From positions 65,125,719 to 65,189,718 of the forward strand of contig OY720348.1 in the NCBI GenBank assembly GCA_963082975.1: DNA of 64,000 bases, written 5' to 3'. Of the stretch, positions 36,124-49,500 are shown in pieces. Positions within the stretch are counted from its first letter, which is position 1. Each line of letters opens with the position of its first letter. The notes beneath the pieces are model-generated. The model searched no databases. It saw only the letters and a list, made by a program, of their open reading frames with translations, and had not been told where the DNA came from. The DNA is from Labia minor (lineage: Eukaryota; Arthropoda; Insecta; Dermaptera; Spongiphoridae). A program made the position numbers and the translations under genes.

Positions 36124-38097
36124 GCTGAAATAATTCAATTGTTAATGTATAAAATTATAATGTAAATACAATTTTAATTAGTTTTAAGATATTTTTTTTA
36201 TTAATATTTTATCTTTTTTTTTTCTTGTATCCAATATATTATATTTAAAATCAATAGTTCACTTAATTTCTCTTTAATTTTTTAAATTATTTCTTATAAA
36301 TTTTTATCGGTTATTATTCAAAACAATCATTCAGTCATGCATTTGGATAAATCTTTACCAGTGTGTTCATTTTCAAATTCCGAATAAACTTTTCTTATGC
36401 AAAACAAATTAATATTAAGGAAACCGTTCACCGATTGCAGGTGAAAAATATCGAATATTTTTTGATGGTCATTTCATTTTAACGAAAATGTTAATCATAA
36501 ATGAATAATAGATAGTAAGTATTTAATATCTAGAAAACTGTCCAGGTATGTTTTTTAATTAAAATTTAAATAATTGAAATTTAACTTTTTACTTTAAAAT
36601 TTGGTGAAAGAATGATAATTGTAAGATTATGTCAACTCGGGAAATATTTTTCAAGTTTTATTTTATTTTTTAAAATTGAAAATATTTCTTTATCTAAACA
36701 TTTTTTCAGATGTATAGATTAAAAATTCCTCATTTATAAAATTTGTATTGCAATATACACAAGAAAATAATGGATCTAAAATAATATTAGATTATTTTAA
36801 ATTTTTTTATTTTTATATAAAAAAACGATATTAAAATTCAATGGAATAATTAACAAAGCAAATTTAAAAAAATAATTTTAGTGTATTAACAATAATTTAA
36901 ATAAAAAACAAAAACATTTAATATCACCTAGATTTATAACTTATAAGGATCTGTATTCTGTGGCTAAATCACTGACATATAGTACTGGACAACGTCACTA
37001 GATGGCGTAGCACAAACTGTCAAAGAAAGGACTATTACACATTAAATTCTTAAATTTGTTTAATAAAATTAAATAATAAAAAAAACTAATTTAATAATTG
37101 TAAATAGATTTAGAAAAAAAAAATTAATATAGTAATAAAAAAATAAATTTAAAATATATTAAGAAAAATATGTAAACAAACAATTTTAAAAGATCAATGT
37201 GTGGTTAGTAATAATTTATATATTTATTTATAACCTTATATGGTTCAGACTTGCATTATATATATATTTCCATGCAATTTTTTCATTATTATTTACAGTA
37301 TTGATTGATGATAATAGCTATAACAACTGATTAAAAATTCACAAACTAAAATAAAAATATTTACATTTTATTTTATTGTTTATTATTATTATTATTAATT
37401 ATTAATTATAATTATTAATTATTAATATTATTAATAATTTATTTTATTATTATTAATTATTAATTATTATTAATTATTAATTACTAAAATTAAAATTATT
37501 CATTTCTATAACAACTATAATAACAACTAATTACAAATTAAAATAAAAATCAATCATATTACAACTGATTACAAATACACAAGCTAAAATAAAAATATTT
37601 ACATTTTATTTTAGTATTATTAAAATTAAAATTATTCACACATTTCTATAACGACTAATTACAAAATCACAAATTAAAATAAAAATGAATCATATTTTGT
37701 TCACACAGCATATCTTCACCTTTGTAATATTGTAAAAATACGATAGATTTAAAAATATTTCCCGAGTTAACATAATCTTACAATTATCATTCTTACACCA
37801 TATTTTAAAGTAAAAAGTTTGATTTCAATTATTTAAATTTTAATTAAAAAACATACCTGCACAGTTTTCTAGATATTAAATACTTACTATCTATTATTCA
37901 TTTATGTATTAATATTAAATATTTTTAAATATATTTGAATAAAATAATATAATAATAGAATGGAGACACTCCAGATAAATGCATAACGTTTTCTGTAATG
38001 TGTGAATTACTACTAATAATAAAGCAAACAAATGTAAACAATTATGAAGTTTTTATTTGAAGTTAAAATTCCTACCTCTATTCATTATATATAATCA

Positions 38098-38132
<35 letters not shown>

Positions 38133-39130
38133 CATATATAGATATAAATATAGATATATTTATATAAATTCGAATTAATAAAATGTTCCAGTAATACAAA
38201 ATTAAATAGAAAGGTAAAATACCAAAATAATAAATTTTATAGGTCACCTAATAATTTAACTTTATATTGAAAGAGAAATAAACACTAAAAATATTAACTT
38301 AGGTAAAAAGAATATAGGAGAGACTATAATACAATGAATATACATTATATAGTATCTGGAACACCGAGCTATCGCTCGACCGTTTAGCAAATTTATAGAA
38401 TTTTTAATTAATATAAACTTTAAAAATTATATAATTTTTTAATTATTTATTACAATTGTTAAATGGATTTTCTATAAATGACTGATCAAAAATTTATTCC
38501 CTAAAATGGTACAAATTAATTAAAATAATTTGATTTTTATTTCAAAATGAAAAATATATTCAAATTTACTTGATCAAATATTTGATCCTATATTATATAT
38601 ATACAATCTTTGATAGTATAATAAGATAAGATATAAAAAAAATAAAAACACTGGTTTCTATTATAATATAATATTTTAAGTTAATGAAATAAAATCATAT
38701 ATTAAAATTAAAGATGCATATGTAAAATTAATGTAGAGTATATAGCAAGCATGTTTGAGGGAAATAAAGCCAAAAGCAGTTGAATCTCATCCATTGGGGG
38801 TAAACAAGAGATTGCTATGCTATCCCCTTCAAGGTCACGGATAAGCAAAGCATTGGAGTTGGCCGCCATTCTACATGGATCTATACTAATCTATACTAGA
38901 TATTCTCCTTCATCCAAATAAACTTAATTTTTATGAAGGATCAAGGGAGGGGAGGGGGAAAGAGCAAGAGTAAGGGAATGGATGTAAAGGAGTCACCGGG
39001 TAAAGGACATGATTCCCCTCCTATGAAAGAAAGGAATCATGAGCTCACGTGAGGGCAGGGACGCTACTCCCTGAAGTAGAAATCTTTTCTATTGGGATCA
39101 TAGAGAAGAAACTACCCGTTACCCGACAAA
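36124..39130. repeat. Second block of the 3766-7135 arrangement
   Basis: 36124-37905 repeats 3766-5340; 37980-38720 repeats 5400-6165; 38735-39130 repeats parts of 6170-7135. The order is the same as on the left, so a multi-kilobase ancestral segment was duplicated. An AT tract at 37375-37490 is an extra expansion. Confidence 0.72.
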
Positions 39131-40041
39131 ATCTTTCTAACATGTCTTACTATATATATATATATATATATATATTAATTACATATTAAATAGACAAATA
39201 ATAAATACATAATTCATAAAAAATAAAATAAAATTTATTATATTAATTTACAGTGGCGCAACCAGGATTTGATTCTGGAGGGGTTTTGATTAGTCGCTCC
39301 ACCTTCCTATTGCGCCCCCCCCCTGGCTCTCTCAAAGACAAATTTTCATTAAGATTTTTTTTTTATATTAAATATTTAAAAAAGTTTTGTAAATGAAACA
39401 CTGATTTTACAAAATCTGGCAAAAAAATTTAATTTTGTATTTTATTTACTCGTATTCAGTTTTAGAAAGAAAATATTTTTTTCCAGCTATAAGTAAATCA
39501 TTTTAGCTTTCCTCATGAAATAAGGATAGCTTATACGATGATCGGAAAATTTTGACATATTTTGATCCGAGATTCTTCGAGATTTCCACTTTTCAGACGG
39601 TTCTGAATCCAAAACTGCAAAAAAAATTTTTTGAACCGGTTCGTTACCGAGATTACGTCTAGACAAAATGAGATATTGTCTTGAAATTTGATATTTAGAT
39701 GTGTTGTTTTTTTTGGGAATGATGGGCGGAGATTGGATTGTTTTTCGACAAGATCGGAACATAAGTAAGGGTAGTTTAAAGAGGTGTCAAAGCACATTTT
39801 ATTGATTTTCTCAATAAATACCGATTTTTATGAGAATTATCATACTATCGAATTAAATTTATAGGGAATCGAATTTACTAAAAGTTTCATTATATTCATT
39901 TTTACCTAAACTTAATAATAAAGGATATATTTATAAAAAAACTACTTTAAGATTTCGAAAGCTTTTCGTGGCAGGATATTTTTAAAGAAATCATGTAAAA
40001 ATCCCTATAAGAAAAAATCCCTAAATAAAAAATTTTCCTAA

Positions 40042-40688
40042 TTTTTACCGACCGACGATAGTAAGGGAGGTATTGTTTTCACACCAAATTTCACATGTGG
40101 AGATTTTTACATATCTCCACGAATCATGCATTTTATAAACAGAAAAAAGTATTTTTAGCATGATGTTTGTCCGTCCGTCCGTCCGTCTGTCCGTCCGTAT
40201 AGATGTCTACAGCCTGAACGGCTCAACAGATTTTGATGAAATTTGGTATATTTACTTATAATGCATCAGTGGAATGAATTGATCAACTTTTGGTGCAAAT
40301 CCGGAAACCGGAAGTGGTAGTATTAGCGATCGACGATAGGAAGGGAAGGGTTATTTTCACACCAAATTTCACATGAGGAGATTTTTTTACATATCACCAC
40401 GAATGTATCGGTTTTATCCTCGGGAAAAATCATCGTCATTATGTTTTTCTTAATTTAAAATTATATGACGTCACCCGGCCCTGCATGACGTCACAGCCTC
40501 GGGTAACGCCGGCTACTTCAGCTATATATTATAAATAAAATAAAATTAAAAATATTTATGTTATATGCCTATCTGTTTGTTATTACATTAATAGATATAA
40601 TAAAATTATTTGAAATTGTTTCTGTAGCTGGAAATTAATTTATTTCAAACTGTCGGTCGGTTCAGACCTGGCCACAGGTCAACTTATT
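40042..40688 (+). mobile_element. HINE1 full copy nested in the MULE-like element
   Basis: ACCGACCGACG start, (GTCC)n centre and GGTCAACTTATT end. It separates the MULE left end from the transposase remnant. Confidence 0.72.
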
Positions 40689-40701
40689 TTTTTTTACTTA
40701 T

Positions 40702-41441
40702 TTAATAATGAATAGCCGAAGAGACTTGAATGAGGTAGTTATACATCATGCTTGGCGTCATCACATCTGTTCCATCTGGTTTTTTAGCGTCCCATTTTTC
40801 ATGGTTTGCCTTCATTATGGTCAGAAGCTCATCATGCGAGTTGCTGAATCGTTTCCTTGGTGGATCAGGCTTCTTACCACGAACTTCACGACAGATTTCC
40901 AAAGAGATAAGGTTATGCTCAATATGGATTTGCTTAATCAGGTTCCATACTGATGTCTTGTAACCTCCTAAGCGTGAACGAAGAGCATTGTTGTAACCTT
41001 CCAATGCATTGTTTGTTCGAGGCAAACCCATCAAAGTGACATCGTAGATGTTCCAATGTTCCAATGTCGAATTCGGGATCATAAAAGCCAGCCAAAAATT
41101 GTTCTCCAAGCCAATTGTTCTCCAAGTGCGCTCGAAGTAAGAAAAAAGATCACGAAGTTTTACCCTGTTGGTCGTCCAGCTAATGCTTGGTAGGCTACAA
41201 TGACTTTTGATGGTGGTACCAAAACCAAAGCTGCAAGAGTTCGTAAATGAGTGGAGTTGTCAGGATTATCTATAATATCATTATAGAGCTTCAAAACTTC
41301 TGGCATTGATTTGATGTTTCTATAAATGCATTGAGCAAAATGAAAAAGACAACCTCTGATGATAGTAAATTTCACAAATTGCGTTATATATTCCCTGGTG
41401 AAATATACGGTGCAAATGGTGTATTTTGTATTTGGAATCAT
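40702..41441 (-). pseudogene. MULE transposase fragment, frameshifted
   Basis: Minus-strand frames give IIRGCLFHFAQCIYRNI and VLKLYNDIIDNPDNSTHL (41441-41160), then after frame breaks near 41150 and 41100 MGLPRTNNALEGYNNALRSR to a stop at 40702. GCxFHFxQxxxRxI and TNNxxEGxxNxL are the conserved C-terminal motifs of MULE transposases, as in arthropod FLYWCH-associated copies. The catalytic N-terminal half is missing, probably lost when HINE1 and other DNA entered. Not functional. Confidence 0.78.
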
Positions 41442-41835
41442 TAAACTATCAAAACGTATGCCAATAAACGGAATTTGGGTAAATTCTCTTTATTTTACAT
41501 ACGAATTTGACACCCCTTTTTTGGAAAAATCACGTGTCTGGGCCCTATGTATGTATTTTTTGACTTATTTTTCCCTACTTTCGGTCCAGGCCCGATTACC
41601 TCCTTGGGAGTTCGTGTCTCAGGCAACTGGGTGTCATGCTCACCTTGTGATTTAATTTTCTGAGTCACAATTAAAATTAATACAAAAATGAAAAAATTTG
41701 TTTTTAGTGATTTTTTCTTTTAGGGATTTTTTCAGTCAGCGATATTTTTATTTAGGGGTTTTCGCTTTTGGGGATATTCGGTTTTAGGGATTTTTTCCTT
41801 TAGGGATTTTTACCCGTTTCCATTTTGAAAATAAG

Positions 41836-42257
41836 CTGGAGTGTCTCCACTCGACTATCTCCCTGGATTAAATAACATAATATATTATATTTAAATTAAA
41901 TTTAATTAATTATAAATTATAAATAATAAATATTCAACCAGCACATGTTTGGCTTTTTATTGATGGCACCATGGCACGTGAGATTTGATGTGTTAAAAAA
42001 TTAATTCTGGTACTTTCAGCAATTCAATCAAGCTGAAATTCTATATATAGCAGTTTTATACAATTATTAATCATGTGAAAAATTATCAAACATATATCTT
42101 TATTTTTACGGTCACTTTAGAGGAAAAAAAATCAAAACGTTGTAAGTAATGACCCTCTTCCGATTGAGCTACATTTCTCAAAAGTTGATAGAAAACTATG
42201 AATTTTGAATAATGTCCATCATCATTCTAGCTCAAACCGTTTTTGCGTAATCTTGAC

Positions 42258-42317
<60 letters not shown>

Positions 42318-42443
42318 GACAGACATTTTTCTCAACCTTAGTGAAAATGATTCAGGAACCTTCAAAATGTATAAAAACATCAAAATCTCAACATCGAAAA
42401 TTTTCGTGATCGCAATACTATCTCTTACGAGATAGTAAAAATA
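41836..42443 (+). mobile_element. HINE2 full copy inside the composite hAT
   Basis: Both ends present; end hairpin TACTATCTC-TTAC-GAGATAGTA; (CA)n at 42267-42313. Confidence 0.72.
42267..42313. repeat. (CA)n microsatellite
   Basis: Direct reading, inside HINE2. Confidence 0.9.
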
Positions 42444-42974
42444 GTCTTCACTTCATAATTTTTATGAAATTAGCAATTAATGAATGTATTATTAATAAAA
42501 AATATTTAGAATTTGAGTAATATTTTTATTTATTTTATATTTAAATAATAGTCAAATTGGAAAATTTCACAATCATCTAGTAATCTTATATTAAGTCTTT
42601 TGTTTTTTATGATTTAGGAGAAATAATAAAATAATTTTTTATTTCTTATATTTAATTCTGTACGAAAAAATAAGCAATTTTTATTTTTGTTAAAATTTTT
42701 TTAAAATAAAATAAACTTACTTATTATACTTTAAGAATTTTTTTTTTCTATTTGTAATATAGTACATAATATACAGCAATTTATATTTTTTTCTCTCCTG
42801 GGGGGGGAGGGGGGTTAACCCCCAAACCCCCCCCCTGGTTGCGCCACTGTTAATTTACTATTTTCATTTATATATTTAATCTTATTGTACTTGCAATATA
42901 TATATGGTTCACCGAGCCGCCGCCGGTACTTTAAAGGAACATAAATTTAAAAAAAAATAGTCATAAAACATACA

Positions 42975-43183
42975 GCACCATATGGCACCCAAAATCCTTG
43001 CTTCTGAACTATTCCAAGGGCTTTCAAACGTATTGAAACAGTTGCACGATCAACTCCCAATGATTCTGCAAGTGTCTCTTGAGTTTGACATGAATTTTCT
43101 TCGAGCAACTTCTCTAATTCATCATCTTCAAACTTTTTTGGGGTCCCTGGACGTTCCTTGTCTTCAAGATCAAAATCACCATT
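42975..43183 (-). pseudogene. mariner transposase N-terminal fragment
   Basis: The minus strand reads GDFDLEDKERPGTPKKFED, DELEKLLEENSCQTQETLAE and SLGVDRATVSIRLKALG, the paired helix-turn-helix DNA-binding region of mariner transposases. About 69 codons without a stop; both ends broken. It lies just outside the composite hAT. Confidence 0.82.
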
Positions 43184-43404
43184 TTATATTTCTCAAAAGT
43201 TATAGACAACTACGAATTTTGAATAATGCGCGTGTACTAAATTTCCGGTTGAAAATCCTCCATTTGAGTTATTATTATTATTTGATACTAACATTCAAGA
43301 AGATTTTATATTGGATATTTATTACATGGAGTGATATTATTAAGAAAGGGACATAAATCCCTTTATTTATGAATATATATATATATATATATTTTAACAG
43401 AGGT

Positions 43405-43690
43405 GCCACAGGGTGGGAGGTAGCGTAGCTGGCTCACATTCTCATGATCCCGGGTTCAAGTCCCGGGCCTGTCAAGGGAATTTCTATAGCTGGGGTCTAT
43501 GGAACGGAGTCAACCCAGCCTCTGTGATTAATATTAGGAAACTACATGATAAAAATTAGCACCTCCGATCAAGAAAATCAAGGTTAAGGTTGATAGGATC
43601 TGTTCTACTGATCGTAGGACACCTAATGGATATAGCCGACTTGATAGGCGTTGTCCTTGCGCAAGACGTACAAAGTCAGAGGTTTTTTTG
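43405..43690 (+). mobile_element. tRNA-derived SINE
   Basis: Head with A box TAGCGTAGCTGG (43430s) and B box GGTTCAAGTCC (43450s), fitting RNA polymerase III consensus. The body then includes TGGGGTCTATGGAACGGAGT and AGCACCTCCGATCAAG, ending near a T-rich stretch. A related body piece lies inverted at 53500-53705. Not a functional tRNA: no cloverleaf acceptor stem. Confidence 0.75.
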
Positions 43691-43860
43691 ATATATATTC
43701 ACCTTTGATAACACAATATAATAATTAAAATATTTATATATATATATATGTGCCTATATAAAGAACAATGTAGAAAAAAAATAGAAAGTTTATTTATAAA
43801 TATATATAGGTGTATTTAAAAAATAAAAAATAAATTTATAACTTTGTAAATGTTTTAAAG

Positions 43861-44147
43861 CAGAGGTGTCCAGAGACTAAATTTGGCCCGTCATCTGAAT
43901 CGGGAAGAATTTTTGAAAATTATTCTTTTATGTAAGTATATGAAATGAGATAAAAAAGATTGTTAAAAATATTTTCATGTATGAATAACATTAAAAAAAT
44001 ATATTATATTATTATCATATTTGTTTAGTATTGTTGAATTTGCAATGAACTGTTCTAAAAATATATTAAATGTTAAATATCATAATTCATGAGACCCGCT
44101 TGAACTCCTTATTAGGCCCTTGAGGTAATAAAGTTTGGTCACCTCTG
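43861..44147. mobile_element. hAT MITE
   Basis: Ends CAGAGGTGTCCA and TGGTCACCTCTG; flanks TTTTAAAG/TTTTAAAA form a 7-of-8 target duplication. Inner TTGGCCCG and AGGCCC blocks resemble other hAT MITE subterminal repeats. Confidence 0.75.
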
Positions 44148-44357
44148 TTTTAAAATAAAGAACGGCTTGTCAGAAGGAGTGCTCCCTTTAAAAAAGAAAA
44201 AAAAAAGAAAAAAAATATAATAATAATTATAATAAATTCAGAGTTTAATATTAAGTATTTCAAATTGTTAATATTATCAAAAATACAATGTTGTATAATT
44301 AATATTTACAGAATTATATTTTAAAAAGTAAAATATTTTTTTTTTGTTTCTATCATA

Positions 44358-44717
44358 AGTAGGGCAACAGATACAGTTGATGCCACCTTTTCGTTAAAGT
44401 TTAATATATAAGGTTGAATGTGAATAAATTTGGTCGGGAGATGTGATGTATATTCAGTGGTTTTATGGTCGGAACGTTGCTAACACTGTCGCTTCATTTA
44501 GTCTGTATGCCTAGGGTGGCAATAACTTTATTTTTATCTTTTTTATACAGCATATATGTGTAACAAGTTAAATCTTTTTAGTAATTCTGAAAGTAGATCC
44601 TTCTTGATGATATTTATTGTTAGTCAATGGATTAAATGCAATTCAAACGACTTATATTGCTAAATGAATGGTCAATTTCGCTTTTAGGTTGGCAACAACT
44701 GTATCTGTTACCTTACC
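44358..44717. mobile_element. MITE with about 28-bp inverted ends
   Basis: Left AACAGATACAGTTGATGCCA, right TGGCAACAACTGTATCTGTT: inverted repeats with one mismatch in 20, separated by about 320 bp of mostly non-coding sequence. Superfamily not assigned. Confidence 0.6.
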
Positions 44718-46102
44718 TGTTTGTTTTATTTACATTTATCATCTTGAATATTCATTTCGTTATTTATTTTACCTCAAATTTATTTAATAAAATTAATACA
44801 ATTTATTATATTAAAGCTATTTATGCATGAGAATGGAATTATTTTAACACTCCTAGTTTTTTTTTCAATGGAAAAATTTCGAAATGAACAATAATTCATC
44901 TTTTTAATATTGATAATTGAATATTATTTTTTTGAAATAATAAAATAGGTTGAAACCTTTGGGTATATGTATATATCTAATCATGTATATAATAATTAAC
45001 TAAAATAATTTCTATCTCTATATATATATAGTATTATATACAAAGATCTTTAAGAAACTATTTTTAAAAAATAATAATTTTACCCATCACTAATTTCGAT
45101 TATTTTTTTTTTTTTTTTTTATTTAATTATTATAAAGAAACGAGATCAAGATAATTTTTAGTATAAAAAATTTAACTTTTAATGTCACAGCATGGAAAGA
45201 TCACGATCATAGTAAATAAATAGAAAAATAAAAAAATTGATTGAAAATAAATTTCATAATTTATGTGAATTGGAGTTCAAATTTTGTCATGCAGTATTTT
45301 ATAATTGATTAATGCTCCAAGTTATTTTCCCATTTCACAAAATGAATTTATCTAGTAGAGATTCCTAATATTTTATCACATTTTAAAAATTATATTATAC
45401 AATTGTACAATATATATTATAAATAATTTTGATTTTATTTTTATTATGTATTTAAGTATATTATTTTTTTTAATAAAGATGATCAATTAGTCATTGAAAA
45501 ATTATCTCTACTAGATCATGAGAGATATTATATATTTATATATAGAGATATATTTAGGTATATATAACAATTATTATATATTTAATAACAATACAATATA
45601 ATATTTATCTAAATAAATGACATATTTTCAACTTATTAATATTCAGTAATTAATAATCTATTAAAATATATTTATATATATATTATATATATTTTATTTT
45701 ATTAAAAAATATAATATATATTTAATAAAAATATATAATAATTCATTTAATTTTTAGACTTTTTCAATTTTTTTTTATTTTATTTTATTTATTCATGTTT
45801 TTTTTTTTAAATTTATTATAATTAGTAGATTTTCTTATTAGTAAAACAAAAAAAAAAAAAAATAATAATTAAAATTAGTTAAAAGAATAAAATTGAAAAT
45901 ATTAATATTTTTTACTTGCATTGCACTTTGGAGTCCCTGTATATTGTACATTTTATTTTCTCTCATCCCATATATACAAACAAACAAAAAAAAAAGTAAT
46001 ATTTTGATGATCAAATATCACCACCATTTTTCACACAAAACAATTCAATATTATTATTTTTTTAAAAATATTTAAAAATTATTATTTTCCTATATATATG
46101 TA

Positions 46103-46140
<38 letters not shown>

Positions 46141-46203
46141 AATAAAATTAGTTATATATAGTTAGAATGAAGTAGATCAGTTGTGATTTTTCTTTCTTTA
46201 AGA
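44718..46203. other. AT-rich region downstream of the ABCG gene
   Basis: No gene, only low-complexity AT and (TA)n (46107-46133). The ABCG 3' untranslated region should lie at its right end. Confidence 0.5.
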
Positions 46204-46548
46204 TTATCTTCGGTGTAGTTTAAGCCAAATGGCAATATATGTTATAATATACATGACAACGCCAAGGGATAGAATGTAACCAATATTGCCATAAATATCG
46301 ACATTCATAATATCTACATTTTCCAAAAATTTAGAAGGCAGTCGAAAATGACAATAAACCAGTTCTTCTGGACAGGGGAGAAGTCCACGCTCGTCGTTAT
46401 ATAAAACAGTCATCATTCCATGGTATCCGGCACGGAAGTAACTGATATGAAATAGCCACCGGAAATAATAGTTGGTATCACGGTAGAAAATATTAAAACC
46501 AAACATGGAGAGAATCACTGCAGAAACAGGACCAACAAATACGGCTAC
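46204..46548 (-). CDS. ABCG terminal exon (segments 5-6 and stop)
   Basis: 345-bp last exon, acceptor AG at 46550-46549, stop TAA at 46206-46204. It encodes segment 5, the extracellular loop with [10 protein letters not shown] (paired cysteines, as in insect ABCG proteins), segment 6 ([19 protein letters not shown]) and the tail LKLHRR. Length and ending fit the family C-terminus. The downstream sequence is AT-rich; no polyadenylation site could be chosen. Confidence 0.94.
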   Translation of the reverse strand, partial: VAVFVGPVSAVILSMFGFNIFYRDTNYYFRWLFHISYFRAGYHGMMTVLYNDERGLLPCPEELVYCHFRLPSKFLENVDIMNVDIYGNIGYILSLGVVMYIITYIAIWLKLHRR

Positions 46549-49500
46549 CTAAAAAAAAATAAACAAAAAAGAAAATTAATTCGATTTTTTCATAGTAATA
46601 ATTAAATGAATTAATTTGTAAAAGATTGCTGTGCCTCTTTCTATCATATGTTATACATGAATAATAGCAATTCGATAAAAATGTACTAATAATATTATTT
46701 TTGAAAAATTAAATTACATTATTTTTTGTTAAAATTGAAATAAAAAAAGTAATGATTCAATCATTTTTACAAATTAAGATTGGTTTTAATAAGGCATGAT
46801 AAGAGTTGCTGTGCCTCTTTCTGGTTTCACGATAATAAATTAAATTAATCGTTCTTTTCAATAGCGATTATTTTATTAAATCTATTCTTACACTCTCTGG
46901 GTTCAATTCTATTGTTTTTTTTTAAAGACAAAGTATGAGAAAAAATCAAAGATAATACTTGTGGTAATCTAATTTTGGGGTAAGATAATCTCCTGGGGGG
47001 TAATCATGGAATAATCTAAACTAAAGTGATCTTAAAATGTTAATTATATAAAAAAATTTCAACGTGAAATCTATTAAATCAAAGAGTGATAAATTAATTT
47101 ATGATTATATATATATACTTCATGGGCTGAAAAGTCCCAGGATTTTTCAATAGGTGACGCCACTAGAAAATGAACATGACTCATTTTGAGAGGCTCATCT
47201 GTCACTAGTTTATGTATGAAGTATCATGAGATTTCGTCCATTCGTTTACAAACTACAGTCGTTTGAGTGACGCTACTTTCGCCTTCATAAGAAAAATGGA
47301 AAAACAGGAATATCGCGTCTTGATTAAACATTGTTTTTTTAATGGGAAAAAGTTGTGAACAATCATTGCAGTGGTTGTATGAATGTTATCCCACATCTTC
47401 TCTTTGGAGAACAACAGTTTATCAAGACATTCCTGTTTTTCCATTTTACTTATGAAGGCGAAAGTATCGTCACTCAAACGACTGTAGCTTGTAAAGGCAT
47501 GGATGAAATGTCATGATACTTCATACATAAACTAGTGACAGATGAGCCTCTCGAAATGAGTCATGTTCATTTTCTAGTGGCGTCACCTATTGAAAAATCC
47601 CGGGACTTTTCAGCCCATGTAGTATATATAATGTGAGAAATAAAAGGGGAAGCAATTTAATTTCCTGGTGTCAGGAAATAAGTCCCTAATGATAAAATAT
47701 TTAAATTAAAAATTGCAAGAATAAATAAATAAATTTAAAGTATCTTAAAAATGTCGTGATATCTATGAAAATGAGCTTATAATACTAAATGTGTCCATAA
47801 ATATAAATTAAATTGACAAATATTTAATGTTAATGGTTTAGTGGGAGGAGTATCTATTATTCATTTGGTTCTAATGATTATATTCTATAATAATCAATTA
47901 TTTCAATTATTTAAATGACTAATCCATTTTGATCATTGTCTTTATCCAATTAAGAAAAATTGAAGGATATTCCATTAAAATAATATGAATTGAAGTATAT
48001 GCCTCATTTATATATCGAGGTAGACCCAATGACATGAAAAAGTAGCCAGTGCCAAGGTTTTATGTCAATGTTATTGTCTTTCAATGGCGGGTGCTGTCGG
48101 AATAAATAATGAATCCGTGAAACTATCCACGAATCTCAATTTGTCTTATTTTCAAATTCATTACATTCATCACAAAGATTTTATATGAAAGAGGTAGTAT
48201 CATTTGTCAGAGACCATCCTTTTTTATTTATTCTTTACTACATTAATTTGAATTTTTATTTTGGATAAAAGGGTATATTATCTAGGAAATATATATTTTA
48301 TATATAAACATATATTTATATAAATATACTTATATGTAAATATATATATATATGTTAATAAAAATTATTTTTGTTATTATTATATATTTAAATGTTTATA
48401 TATAAGTACAAGAAAAGTTACTTCGACGAACAACTTTTGAGTTTTGAGATATATATATATATAACTTTTCTTGTACTTATATATAAACATTTAAATATAT
48501 AATAATAACAAAAATAATTTTTATTAATATATATTATTTTTTAATAATCGCTTGTTAAATTTTCAAAAAACCGTGACTATACATATTCATAAGTAATTCA
48601 TAATTCTAATTAATTAAATACTTCAATATTTTTTACACAATTTGCCATTATTGCTAGGCTATCCAATATTTATGTTAAAATAATTGCTTTTCTCTAAACC
48701 TCACGTACATCCATTTTACCTAAATATAGGACAATGTAATTGAAATAGGATCGCTTGATGCATGAGACATTGTATCATGTTTTCGACAATTCTAAGCTCT
48801 CATAATTTACATATATGTTTCTTAAAATTACCAAGAACTACTATTGATCATCTGAATGTAGTTTAGGGGGTGAGTTATTGGAAGCATAGCCAAGGGCTGC
48901 TAGTAAGAGTATAGAGAAGCATTCTGCTGAATAGAAGGAAGAGTGTAAGATCATTCAGGATGAAGAGGACAGAGAGACATCATCTCTGACTGATACGACA
49001 GTGCCAGGAATCTACATAGAGTCCAAACTTAGAACTTACTACCCCAAGAAGATGTATCATTGAATGCCTGAAGGACGCCACCTAGAGAATCAACAATAGT
49101 CTCTCCTTGTTCTGAACTCTTTACTATTAACAATGAACAGCAAAGTGGTCAGCCCTTTAAAATTTGCAAATGCTAAATAATATAAAATTTATATCGATAT
49201 TATTAAAATAGATAAACTTTATTTTAAAGTTAATTTTTAAGTTATAATTTCTCATGATACTTATTATAAAATTATATTAATTTCATACATCAATAAATGT
49301 TTTTTTAATTATAATTTAATATTTATTATTTTAATATGAATGTGTGTGTGTGAATTTAAATTTACGTCTTCTCTAAAAAACCTTAGCTGAATTCATCTTA
49401 CTAAATTATTTTCTATTAATAATAACAGTGTGTTACCAATTAAAATAAAGATCCATTTTATTAATTTTAAACTCATTTTTTGATAACCCAATCGATACCA

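Larger units (their letters stand above)
39996..41812 (-). mobile_element. MULE-like element nested inside the composite hAT
   Basis: Both ends carry inverted arrays of an AATCCCTAAA-type unit: two units at 39996-40040 and about five inverted units at 41700-41812 on the plus strand (GGGATTTTT repeats). Between them lie a HINE1 copy (40042-40688) and a broken MULE transposase. A 9-10-bp target duplication could not be recognised at the flanks. Confidence 0.55.
39251..42849. mobile_element. Composite element with hAT-like ends and 8-bp target duplication
   Basis: Left end CAGTGGCGCAACCAGG at 39251, right end CCTGGTTGCGCCACTG ending at 42849: perfect 16-bp inverted repeats. They are flanked by the direct repeat TTAATTTA (39243-39250 and 42850-42857), the 8-bp duplication of hAT insertions. 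The 3.6-kb interior holds no recognisable hAT transposase. Instead it holds a MULE-like element with a HINE1 copy inside, and a HINE2 copy. Minus-strand open frames at 39487-39797 are not recognised. Confidence 0.78.

Noticed and set aside
39487-39797. Two overlapping minus-strand frames of about 90 codons inside the composite hAT
   Set aside because: No recognisable domain; overlapping frames of similar length suggest chance.
48880-49140. Less AT-rich stretch in the last ABCG intron with a 40-codon plus-strand frame ([20 protein letters not shown])
   Set aside because: No family recognised and no splice context on that strand; probably an old transposon scrap.
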